NCBI RefSeq assembly: GCF_022749515.1
Contig: NZ_CP094242.1
Span: 558,001 to 622,000 of the forward strand
From: Morococcus cerebrosus
GTDB taxonomy: Bacteria > Pseudomonadota > Gammaproteobacteria > Burkholderiales > Neisseriaceae
Length of the DNA: 64,000 nt
Direction of reading: 5' to 3'
The position numbers and the translations under genes are program-made. Each line of letters begins with the position of its first letter. Within the stretch, counting starts at the first letter, position 1. Below, one piece after another: positions 56,875 through 64,000 of the stretch. A model generated the notes under the pieces. It did not search any database. It was not told the DNA's origin and saw only the letters and a list, made by a program, of their open reading frames with translations.

Positions 56875-57570
56875 TTACCAGTTTTGTACGATTTGGGTTG
56901 CTTCGTTCAGCCGCTCTACCGTTCCGACATCCAACCAAAGGCCGTTGTGTTTTTGCGCGTCAACCTTTCCTTCGTTCATTGCTTGGCGCAGGAGGGGGGC
57001 GAGTTTGGCCGGCTGGTGCGGCAGTGTATCGCGGAAGAGTTCGGGACGGTAAACACCTACGCCGCTGAAAGTCAAGGCTTCGCCTGCTGATTTGTCTGAA
57101 GAGGCTAAGCCGTTGGCAAGCAGGGCGAAGTCTCCGTCGGGATTGTGCGGCGGGTTGTCAACCAGCCATAGGCAGGCGAGTTTGTCTGAATGCATCAATA
57201 CTTCGGCGGCCTGTCGGGCTTTGGAAAAGTCGATGTCGGTCAGCACGTCGCCATTGACAACGAGGAATGGTGCGTCGCCAAGCAGGGGCAGGGCAGTGGC
57301 AATGCCGCCTGCGGTTTCCAAGCCGCCTGCTTTTTCAGGGGAATAGGCGATGCGTACGCCGTATTGCGAGCCGTCGCCGAGCGTGGTTTCGATTTGTTCG
57401 CCGAGCCAGGCGTGATTGATGACGATTTCGGTAAAGCCTGCGGTTTTCAGACGACGTAAGTGCCAGCCGATTAAGGGTTCGCTGCCGACTTGCAGCAGGG
57501 GTTTGGGGGTATGGTCGGTCAGTGGGCGCATCCGTTCGCCGCGTCCCGCGGCAAGTATCATTGCTTTCAT
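56875..57570 (-). CDS. murU: Nucleotidyltransferase, MurNAc-1-phosphate uridylyltransferase-like
   Basis: 231 aa. The N-terminal signature MKAMILAAGRGERMRPLTDH with TPKPLLQVGSEPLIGWHLRR, and the metal-binding LVVNGDVLTDIDF, mark a sugar-phosphate nucleotidyltransferase. The length and the short C-terminus fit MurU, which makes UDP-MurNAc in a peptidoglycan recycling route that bypasses fosfomycin-sensitive MurA. The partner kinase AmgK is not adjacent. RfbA/GlmU-like alternatives are less fitting, since no left-handed helix domain is present. Confidence 0.83.
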   Translation of the reverse strand: MKAMILAAGRGERMRPLTDHTPKPLLQVGSEPLIGWHLRRLKTAGFTEIVINHAWLGEQIETTLGDGSQYGVRIAYSPEKAGGLETAGGIATALPLLGDAPFLVVNGDVLTDIDFSKARQAAEVLMHSDKLACLWLVDNPPHNPDGDFALLANGLASSDKSAGEALTFSGVGVYRPELFRDTLPHQPAKLAPLLRQAMNEGKVDAQKHNGLWLDVGTVERLNEATQIVQNW

Positions 57571-57634
57571 GGGGGAGATGGATAAGTTTGAATAATGAAA
57601 TGATGGCAGTCTGTCGGAATTGGTGAGGCTGATT

Positions 57635-57676
57635 CAAGGTCGTCTGAAAATGAAATCTGATGGTTTCAGACGACTT
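57635..57676. terminator. DUS hairpin between hpaC and murU
   Basis: CAAGGTCGTCTGAAAA and GGTTTCAGACGACTTTG with a short loop, 18 bp beyond the hpaC stop. Confidence 0.65.
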
Positions 57677-57693
57677 TGCGAGCTTGGGGAGCT

Positions 57694-58194
57694 TTATTCC
57701 AAAGATTTGAATTGCCGTCGGAAATATAATAAAGCCGGAGGGTGTGTGCCGGAATTTTTGATTTCGTTGATTTCAACGTAAAAGATAAAATGCGTCCCGA
57801 TTTCGTGTTGTGAAACGATACGTCCGTGCAGATGCGCCAGTGCGTCTTCGACTTCAAGTTGCCCGGTTTTGCCCCTGTTCCAAATATGGTAGGCAAAGCG
57901 TTCTTCAGGGGAAAGCCCGGTCAGGCCGGCAAAGTGTTCTGCGATGTCCTGTTGGCTTTCAGACAGGGTATTGATGCACAAGTCGCGGTTGGTCTGAAGA
58001 ATCGGAATGATTGCCGCCTTGCGGTTGATGCAGAGCATAATGGTCGGCGGTTCGTCGGTAACGGGGGTAACGGCAGTCATGGTAATACCGTAACGGCCGG
58101 ATTCTCCATCGGTCGTGATGACGTGTACGCCTGCGGCGCAGGATGCCATGGCATCCCTGAACGGATGCTTGAGTGTGTGTGCCGAATCTGTCAT
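57694..58194 (-). CDS. hpaC: Flavin reductase-like protein (HpaC, 4-hydroxyphenylacetate 3-monooxygenase reductase family)
   Basis: 166 aa FMN-binding split barrel. FRDAMASCAAGVHVITTDG, GRYGITMTAVTPVTDEPPTI and the C-terminal GTHFIFYVEINEIKNSG fit HpaC-type NADH:flavin oxidoreductases, which supply reduced flavin to an oxygenase. No HpaB oxygenase is adjacent. It lies 12 nt after farR/nadR, whose meningococcal version responds to hydroxyphenylacetates, so the pair is metabolically coherent. Confidence 0.87.
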   Translation of the reverse strand: MTDSAHTLKHPFRDAMASCAAGVHVITTDGESGRYGITMTAVTPVTDEPPTIMLCINRKAAIIPILQTNRDLCINTLSESQQDIAEHFAGLTGLSPEERFAYHIWNRGKTGQLEVEDALAHLHGRIVSQHEIGTHFIFYVEINEIKNSGTHPPALLYFRRQFKSLE

Positions 58195-58206
58195 TCGTCG
58201 TGCTTT

Positions 58207-58643
58207 TTATTTCAGGTGCTGTTCGATTTTCGACAGCGCCGTCAGCAGCTCTTTGAGTTCGAGCATTTTTTCTTTGGAAAGCACTTGCTCAATGGCATCG
58301 TAACGTTCGTCCACTTGCGCGCCGATGGATTCGAAAAGTTTTCTCCTTCGTTTGTCAGCTTCAAATAGACGCGGCGTTGGTCGTTGGACGGCTTCAGACG
58401 CACGACGAGGCCTGCTTTTTCCAAGCGGGTCAAAATGCCGGTCAGGCTGGGGCGCAGGATGCATGCTTGATTGGCAAGGTCTTGAAAGTCCAATGTGCCG
58501 TTTTCGGCAAGCAGGCGGATGATTCGCCATTGCTGGTCGGTGATATTGGCTTGGTTCAGAATAGGACGGAATTGGGTCATCAACGCTTCCCGCGCTTGAA
58601 TCAGGCCGATGTTAATAGACGCATGTTTGGATTGGTTGGGCAT
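58207..58643 (-). pseudogene. farR: MarR-family regulator FarR/NadR, frameshifted
   Basis: The first 108 residues are a normal MarR winged helix (ASINIGLIQAREALMTQFRP, ITDQQWRIIRLLAENGTLDF, CILRPSLTGILTRLEKAGLV, NDQRRVYLKLTNEGE). At 58339-58342 a run of four T (A in sense) should be five: as written the frame reads ENFSNPS and stops at 58242. One more A would give EGEKLFESIG and continue through VDERYDAIEQVLSKEKMLEL to the stop at 58207. The lost part is the C-terminal dimerisation helix. FarR/NadR represses farAB and nadA in pathogens. It could also be a sequencing error. Confidence 0.85.
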
Positions 58644-58984
58644 GAGGGGTCTCCGTTGTTACCGATAAACAAACCTTTGAAGCGTGGAGGCAGATTTGTA
58701 AAGGCTGTATTGTCATTATAAGAGCCCTGTGAAAGCGGCGGATGCGTGGGAGCAAAGTATCAAACCAAAAATCAGATAACATTCCGTAAGTTTGTTTTGA
58801 TAGTAATGTTCCGTATTTTCTTATGTTTGTATATTAGTCTATTTTTGACATAACCTCAACAAAATCATCAGTTGCGCTGGCAAGGGGCGGTTTATTTTTT
58901 CAATAAACGAATATTTACTTCGCAGGGTCATGTACTGCGCAGGATTTGAGTTCTTTATATATTAAAGGATTTAACAGGATAGCA
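58644..58984. other. Intergenic region upstream of farR
   Basis: 341 bp, AT-rich, with no DUS and no convincing gene. It holds several A/T runs, a TTTGTATATTAGTC-like stretch and a TTTATTTTTTCAATAAACGA near-palindrome around 58890-58910. This is probably the regulatory region of farR-hpaC. Confidence 0.4.
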
Positions 58985-59563
58985 TTAATAGAACAGATCC
59001 GATATGAAAATTCTGGTGCGCAATCCCCAATAAGTGTTGATTCCTGAGGTAAAGTGAACCATTTTTCCGTTTTTAATCAGGATAATGCTCGGGGTAACGG
59101 AAACTTTCCATTTTTGCGCCAAGCGTCCGTCGTTGTCGTTGACCGTAGGAAAGTCGAGATGTTTTTCCGACATATAGGTACGGATATGCTCATCCGCACC
59201 GGAGTGCAGGGCAATACCGACAACAGGAATGCCGTCTTCGGCAAGCCGGGAAATAGTAGGCGAGGTATAGGCGCAGATATGGCACCAGTCTCCCCATACA
59301 TAAAGGACGGCGGTACGGTTTGTACTAAGTAAGGCAGGTGTCAGCGTTTCTCCTGAAAGCAGGTGCAGCGGTTCGGACGACATTTGCACGGGCGGTTCGG
59401 GTTTGCGCCACCAATCGGCAGCGGCCGATAAGACGGCAAAAATGACTACTGCCTGTAAAAAAGATAAGGAGAGTGATTTGATGCGTGATGGCAGGCGTTT
59501 CATTTTTGAGGGATGAGTAGAGGAAAAAAGGGGATGATACTTTGTTTTGATGCAATATTTCAT
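58985..59563 (-). CDS. Membrane-anchored thioredoxin-fold protein (TlpA/ScsD-like)
   Basis: 192 aa; translation could instead start at the Met at 59503 (172 aa). One transmembrane helix (SLSFLQAVVIFAVLSAAADW) places a thioredoxin domain in the periplasm. The active site is WGDWCHICAYTSP (CxxC). The cis-Pro loop is VSVTPSIILI. The closest description is the suppressor-of-copper-sensitivity ScsD/TlpA type of disulfide reductase or oxidase. Partner genes are absent. Confidence 0.83.
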   Translation of the reverse strand: MKYCIKTKYHPLFSSTHPSKMKRLPSRIKSLSLSFLQAVVIFAVLSAAADWWRKPEPPVQMSSEPLHLLSGETLTPALLSTNRTAVLYVWGDWCHICAYTSPTISRLAEDGIPVVGIALHSGADEHIRTYMSEKHLDFPTVNDNDGRLAQKWKVSVTPSIILIKNGKMVHFTSGINTYWGLRTRIFISDLFY

Positions 59564-59652
59564 AAAATTACCTAATGGGTCGTCTGAAAAAACGGATGAT
59601 GGGAAAGGTATAACTGGATTGATAAAACATTAATTACATCAAACTACATTTT

Positions 59653-59661
59653 TGATATAAT
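59653..59661 (+). promoter_or_regulatory. Extended -10 promoter of gapA
   Basis: TGA-TATAAT, a perfect -10 with an upstream TG, 43 nt before the gapA ATG. A -35 box is weak, as allowed for extended -10 promoters. Confidence 0.55.
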
Positions 59662-59703
59662 TCGGGTCGCAAACCTTTATCCAACCGTAACAGAGGAAAA
59701 ACC

Positions 59704-60735
59704 ATGGGCATTAAAGTCGCCATTAACGGATATGGCCGCATCGGCCGCCAAGTATTACGCGCCATCTACGATTACAACCTGCAAGACCAACTTGAAGTCG
59801 TCGCCGTCAACGCCAGCGGCAGCCTCGAAACTAACGCCCATCTGACCAAATTCGACACCGTTCACGGCCGCTTTAATGCCGACATTTCCCACGATGCGAC
59901 CCATCTCATCATCAACGGCCGCAAAATCCCGTTCTTCTCCACCCGCAACCCCGCCGAACTGCCCTGGCGCGACTTGGGCGTGGACTTGGTGATGGAATGC
60001 ACCGGCTCGTTTACCAGCAAATCCAAAGCCAATGTCCATCTCGAAAGCGGTGCGAAAAAAGTGCTGATTTCCGCACCGGGCGAGGCTGACGTTGACGCGA
60101 CCATCGTTTACGGTGTGAACGATGATATCATCACCGACGACATGACCGTCATCTCCAATGCTTCCTGCACCACCAACTGCCTTGCCCCCGTTGCCAAAGT
60201 ATTGAGCGAAAACATCGGCATCGTCAAAGGTGCGATGACCACCATTCACGCCCTGACCAACGACCAAACCGTGACCGACGTGCGCCACAAAGACTTGCGC
60301 CGCGCCCGCAGCGGTGTGGAAAACATGATTCCGACCAAAACCGGCGCGGCAAAAGCCGTCGGTTTGGTCTTGCCCGAATTGAAAGGCAGGCTCGACGGCC
60401 TCGCCATCCGCGTGCCGACCGTCAATGTTTCATTGGTGGATTTGAGCTTCCAAGCCGCGCGCGATACGAGTGTCGAAGAAATCAATGCGCTGATGAAGGC
60501 CGCCTCAGAAGAAGGTCGTCTGAAAGGCGTATTGGGCTACAACACGCTGCCGCTGGTGTCTATGGACTTCAACCACACCACCCAAGCCAGCACCTTTGAC
60601 GCAACGCTGACCAAAGTAACCGACGGTAATATGGTTAAAGTGTTTGCCTGGTACGACAACGAGTGGGGCTTCAGCTGCCAAATGCTGAATACCGCCCGCC
60701 GTATGTTCGGTTTGGAAGTACGCCCGTTTGAATAA
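59704..60735 (+). CDS. gapA: Glyceraldehyde-3-phosphate dehydrogenase, type I
   Basis: 343 aa. Rossmann start [20 protein letters not shown], catalytic Cys155 in [12 protein letters not shown], and the C-terminal [13 protein letters not shown]. It oxidises glyceraldehyde 3-phosphate with NAD(P) and phosphate in the cytosol. A DUS inside the gene (60513-60525) encodes GRLKG in a region near the conserved [22 protein letters not shown] precedes the ATG. The 3' DUS terminator is interrupted by IS1655. Confidence 0.96.
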   Translation: MGIKVAINGYGRIGRQVLRAIYDYNLQDQLEVVAVNASGSLETNAHLTKFDTVHGRFNADISHDATHLIINGRKIPFFSTRNPAELPWRDLGVDLVMECTGSFTSKSKANVHLESGAKKVLISAPGEADVDATIVYGVNDDIITDDMTVISNASCTTNCLAPVAKVLSENIGIVKGAMTTIHALTNDQTVTDVRHKDLRRARSGVENMIPTKTGAAKAVGLVLPELKGRLDGLAIRVPTVNVSLVDLSFQAARDTSVEEINALMKAASEEGRLKGVLGYNTLPLVSMDFNHTTQASTFDATLTKVTDGNMVKVFAWYDNEWGFSCQMLNTARRMFGLEVRPFE

Positions 60736-60795
60736 AACGGATTGTCGAAGATGCCAAAAGGTCGTCTGAAAACCATGATTGGATTTTCAGACGAC

Positions 60796-61875
60796 CTTGG
60801 ATTCGGATTTCAAGTGCAACACTAGGGTACCAGTGGTTGGAACAGATTTAAGAATAAAACACTTGGCGTTTCGTAGCCAAGTGTTTTTCTCGGCCGGTGG
60901 TTCAACTCATCTTGAACCCTGCGTATCTCCCGATCGCTGATGTTTCGGAAATCGGTTTGTTTGGGGAAATATTGCCGGATGAGTCCATTGGTGTTCTCAT
61001 TCAGCCCTTTCTCCCAAGAATGGTAAGGGCGGCAAAAATAGGTTTTCGCCTTCAAGGCTTTGGCTATTTTGGTGTGTTGGTAGAACTCTTTGCCGTTATC
61101 CATGGTGATGGTGTGGACTCTGGCTTTATATGCCTTTAATACCCTAATGGCCGCCCGGGCAGTGTCTTCGGCTTTTAAGTTCTTTAATTTGCAGATGATG
61201 GTGTAGCGGGTAGTGCGTTCGACCAAGGTCAATAACGCGCTTTTCTGATTTTTGCCGACGATGGTGTCGGCCTCCCAATCGCCGATGCGGGTTTTCTGGT
61301 CGACGATAGCAGGTCGGTTTTCTATGCCGACGCGGTCGGGCACTTTGCCTCTGGTCCATGTGCTGCCGTAGCGTTTGCGGTAGGGTTTGCTGCATATTCT
61401 GAGGTGTTGCCACAAAGTGCCGCCGTTGCTTTTGTCTTGGCGGAGGTAGCGGTAAACGGTGCTGTGATGGAGTGTGATCCCGTGGTGTTTATGCAGGTAG
61501 GCACATACTTGTTCGGGACTGAGTTTGCGGCGGATAAGGGTGTCGATGTGTTGAACCAGCTGCGAATCGAGCTTATAGGGTTTTCGCCGGTGCTGTTTGG
61601 TCAGCCGGTTTTGCCGTTGGGCTTTATCGGCGCTGTATTGCTGTCCTTGGATGCAGTGCCGCTTGATTTCTCGGCTGATGGTGCTTTTGTGGCGGTTGAG
61701 CTGTTTGGCGATTTCGGCGATGGTGCAGTGGCGGGACAGGTATTGGATATGGTATCGTTCGTCTTGGGTCAGTTGTGTGTAGCTCATGGCAATCTTTCTT
61801 GCAGGAAAGGCCGTATGCTACCGCATACTGGCCTTTTTCTGTTATGGAAAGTTGCACTTCAAATGCGAATCCGCC
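60796..61875 (-). mobile_element. IS1655-type element (IS30 family), copy 2, 1080 bp
   Basis: Same length and ends as copy 1. GAC is duplicated at 60793-60795 and 61876-61878. Joining the flanks restores TTTTCAGACGACCTTTT, the reverse of a DUS, whose partner arm is at 60758-60774. Confidence 0.92.
60822..61787 (-). CDS. IS30-family transposase (IS1655), copy 2
   Basis: 321 aa, intact, with the HTH region and the same catalytic residues as the copy at 13862-14827 (GDWEADTIVG, TMDNGKEF, ENTNGLIRQYF). Differences include ADKAQRQNR for AEKAQKQSR, a Val for Ile at HHSTVYRYL, and VDQKTR for VDRKTR. Confidence 0.93.
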   Translation of the reverse strand: MSYTQLTQDERYHIQYLSRHCTIAEIAKQLNRHKSTISREIKRHCIQGQQYSADKAQRQNRLTKQHRRKPYKLDSQLVQHIDTLIRRKLSPEQVCAYLHKHHGITLHHSTVYRYLRQDKSNGGTLWQHLRICSKPYRKRYGSTWTRGKVPDRVGIENRPAIVDQKTRIGDWEADTIVGKNQKSALLTLVERTTRYTIICKLKNLKAEDTARAAIRVLKAYKARVHTITMDNGKEFYQHTKIAKALKAKTYFCRPYHSWEKGLNENTNGLIRQYFPKQTDFRNISDREIRRVQDELNHRPRKTLGYETPSVLFLNLFQPLVP

Positions 61876-61883
61876 GACCTTTT

Positions 61884-64000
61884 CTATTTATCCGCTTGTT
61901 TTCGTTCCGGATTGAGCCAGTGCCATTGCTCGCGCAATGTTTGTTCCAATGCCTTTTGTTTTTCTTTGGGATTGTTCAGTCCGTGGGTGATACGGTTGTA
62001 GTCGAGTGTAACGGATGGATTGGCGACATTGCCCCGTATTTTGAGCGGTATGGGCTTGGCTGAAGGATTGAGCGTGTTGCGGATAAGCAGATCCTCGGAT
62101 AGTTCTTGCGTATTCAGATCGGTGTAGCCGTTGCTGACTATGTACAGATGTTCGGAAAACAATTCGGTATTGATGTGGTGGCTGATGCCCTTGTCGATTT
62201 CGCTATTGAGGGTAAAACGGTTGAAAGGGGTTTGGGCATGCTCGCCGCCGGGGTGCTGTGCGGAAATACCGTTTTTGAGGATATGGTTTATATCTATACC
62301 TTTCCATGCCCCATTCAAAATATTGAGGGTCAGCATCCCTTGTAGGGATTGGATGAGTTGCTTGCGATTGTTGCCCCGTGCCGTCAAATCGATGACGGCA
62401 TCTCCGTTGCCGCTGAAGCTGTGGAAACCGAACAAATCTTGCAACAATGGTCGGATTTGTACGTTTTGGGCATCTTGTTGGAGATGGTAGGTAGGCGGAG
62501 TTGTGTTTGCCATACTGATACCGCCTTCTGTCTGACCACCGTAGAGGCCTGCTTTAAAATGGCTTAGGGCGATGTGTTCTTTGTCGGCATTCAGCAGGGT
62601 TTCAATATTGTCCAGTTGCAGGCCGGGTATTTGGACATTGCCGATTTTGATGTTGGCATCAATTTGTGGGATTTGGCCATTGTCGAGGATTGTAGGGTAG
62701 CCTGATCCGGAGTTTGCCTGTATATCGTCCCAGTAGGGGAGCAGTGAGAGTTTTTGCAGGGCAACCCCTGCTTCCAAAAGAGGGGATTCTCCTTCCGTTG
62801 TTTGATATTTGAATGCAAGCGCAAGGGGTTGGCGGTCGAATGTACCTTTGAAATCCCCTTGCCAGTTTTCTTTGCCGTTCCAGTTGAATGAGCCGGTTAA
62901 CTGGCTGATAAAGCGCGGATTGGGTAGGCGGTTGACCGTATCCTGCAATGTGGTCAGATTGATTGAGGATGATTGCAATCCCTTGTTTTGCTGCCACAGT
63001 AGAGGGCCTGTCAGGGTTAAACTGGTTTGATGGGCGGCATTTTTGTGGCTGGCGTTGAATTCAAAGTTATCCAATTTGGCAACACTGGTACGGATGCTTG
63101 CTTTGTCTAATTTGAACGAGCCGTTCCATTGGCTTTCCGGCTTGCCTGCTGTAAATGCACCATTGAGCGATGGGATATTCAATACGTTGTTTTTAAAGGA
63201 TAAACGGGGAATTTGCGCGGTCAGGTGAAAATTTTGGGCGGGATTATCCGTGCGTAGGCTGAGGTTGTCTGCTTTTAGGGAGTCGTTTTCAGACGACCAT
63301 GTCCATGTACCGCTTCCATCAACGGACAGTTTGCTTTCTTTTTCAGCAACAGATGCTTCCCAAAGTAGATTGGGAATGCTCCAACCGGTTTCAGAGGCAT
63401 TGAGCACGCCGCTACCCTGCCATTGGATAGGTTGATTTGGGCGGCGCAGACTGCCGTTGATTTTGAAAGGGCGGCCGTCAGCACCGTCGTTGCGGACGTT
63501 TAGATAGAAGTTGTCGATAATATGTGCTTGTCCTGCAATATTCATATGCAGAGAGCTGTTTTCTATAATCAGACGGTTTAAAGAGGTAGGGTGGGAAGGA
63601 TGTAACAGGTCTTGCAGGTTCCATTTTCCGTCCTCGGTGCGCGATAACACGGCATCTGCGCCTGTAATAACCCATTTTTCGATGAAAGGGTAATCGTTCC
63701 ACAGACTGCTCCAGCCTAGACCGATACGGGTCTCTTTGATGTGTAAGGCGGTTTGGTTGCTATGAGGTTGGGTAATGGTAACGTTTTTTAGGGTGACGGT
63801 AGGACGGGGAAACCAGCTTCGGCGGATGTCGCTGCTGAAGCGGATATTCCGTCCCGTTCCGCTGAAGGCGTTTTGTACGGTTGTTTCAATTCGTTCGGGG
63901 GTAAACAGGGCATAAACCGATGCATACAGGGCGGCTGCGGTACAAACAAGCAGTATGACCGCAGTTACGACTGTTTTCAGCCAAAATTTTCCTGAATTAA
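61884..64000 (-). CDS. AsmA family protein (5' end off window)
   Basis: The frame is open from the right edge to a TAG at 61884, about 705 codons. No start codon lies in the window, but the N-terminal membrane helix (LKTVVTAVILLVCTAAALYA) is present, so only a few residues are missing. It continues with the AsmA pattern: VRPTVTLKNVTI-like PRPTVTLKNVTITQPHSNQT, IGLGWSSLWNDYPFIEKWVI and, near the C-terminus, a region containing GDAVIDLTARGNNRKQLIQS and LQGMLTLNILNGAWKGIDIN. AsmA-type proteins are long periplasmic bridge-like lipid-transport or outer-membrane assembly factors anchored in the inner membrane. A DUS core occurs at 63289-63298. Confidence 0.88.
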   Translation of the reverse strand, partial: NSGKFWLKTVVTAVILLVCTAAALYASVYALFTPERIETTVQNAFSGTGRNIRFSSDIRRSWFPRPTVTLKNVTITQPHSNQTALHIKETRIGLGWSSLWNDYPFIEKWVITGADAVLSRTEDGKWNLQDLLHPSHPTSLNRLIIENSSLHMNIAGQAHIIDNFYLNVRNDGADGRPFKINGSLRRPNQPIQWQGSGVLNASETGWSIPNLLWEASVAEKESKLSVDGSGTWTWSSENDSLKADNLSLRTDNPAQNFHLTAQIPRLSFKNNVLNIPSLNGAFTAGKPESQWNGSFKLDKASIRTSVAKLDNFEFNASHKNAAHQTSLTLTGPLLWQQNKGLQSSSINLTTLQDTVNRLPNPRFISQLTGSFNWNGKENWQGDFKGTFDRQPLALAFKYQTTEGESPLLEAGVALQKLSLLPYWDDIQANSGSGYPTILDNGQIPQIDANIKIGNVQIPGLQLDNIETLLNADKEHIALSHFKAGLYGGQTEGGISMANTTPPTYHLQQDAQNVQIRPLLQDLFGFHSFSGNGDAVIDLTARGNNRKQLIQSLQGMLTLNILNGAWKGIDINHILKNGISAQHPGGEHAQTPFNRFTLNSEIDKGISHHINTELFSEHLYIVSNGYTDLNTQELSEDLLIRNTLNPSAKPIPLKIRGNVANPSVTLDYNRITHGLNNPKEKQKALEQTLREQWHWLNPERKQADK

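Overview
The window is Neisseria chromosome, most likely from a commensal of the mucosa/sicca type. The strongest sign is the 12-mer AGGTCGTCTGAA, the DNA uptake sequence (DUS) variant I associate with commensals. It occurs throughout, mostly as inverted pairs that look like gene-end hairpins, and sometimes inside genes. Other neisserial marks are Correia elements, dRS3/NIME repeats, IS1655-type insertion sequences, MisR/MisS, a FarR/NadR-HpaC pair, and gene orders matching other beta/gammaproteobacteria (rpsP-rimM-trmD-rplS, folC-dedD-cvpA, zipA-ligA, lptM-lysA). No rRNA, tRNA or CRISPR array was recognised.

Layout. 1-4.5 kb: a lipoprotein cut by the window edge, gabD, a DUF445 protein and a TauE/SafE-like membrane protein. 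4.5-9.2 kb: a Fur-box-preceded TonB-dependent receptor split by an IS630-family element. 9.4-13.5 kb: dnaG and rpoD. 13.5-15 kb: a Correia element and the first IS1655. 15-25.3 kb: an OlsB/OlsA-like acyltransferase pair, a trimeric autotransporter, an Old Yellow Enzyme, rsmA, a glnQ-like ATPase, folC, a SPOR protein and cvpA. 25.3-32.4 kb: the rplS operon, a Pat-like protein acetyltransferase and misRS. 32.6-44.2 kb: pheA, an SRPBCC protein, a putative abortive-infection protein, ligA, zipA, ampD, mltG, recJ and a DUF1289 protein. 44.3-50 kb: pta, an aromatic amino-acid permease, and carbonic anhydrase with a SulP transporter. 50-51.3 kb: a geneless array of three ~310-335 bp mosaic repeats and a NIME. 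51.3-56.8 kb: two copies of one IS3-family element flanking rfbC, lysA, lptM, cyaY and luxS. 56.9-64 kb: murU, hpaC, a frameshifted farR/nadR, a thioredoxin-fold protein, gapA, a second IS1655 and an AsmA-family gene running off the right edge.

Most genes are housekeeping. The distinctive feature is how mobile DNA relates to uptake sequences. Both IS1655 copies are inserted after the same trinucleotide of the DUS. Both IS3-family copies are inserted at the same AAC next to a DUS and in the same relative orientation. Two of three well-preserved Correia elements sit in the loop of a DUS palindrome. Three loci are lesioned or marked as variable: the receptor (IS630), farR/nadR (one-base deletion) and a C9 tract ahead of the Pat-like gene.
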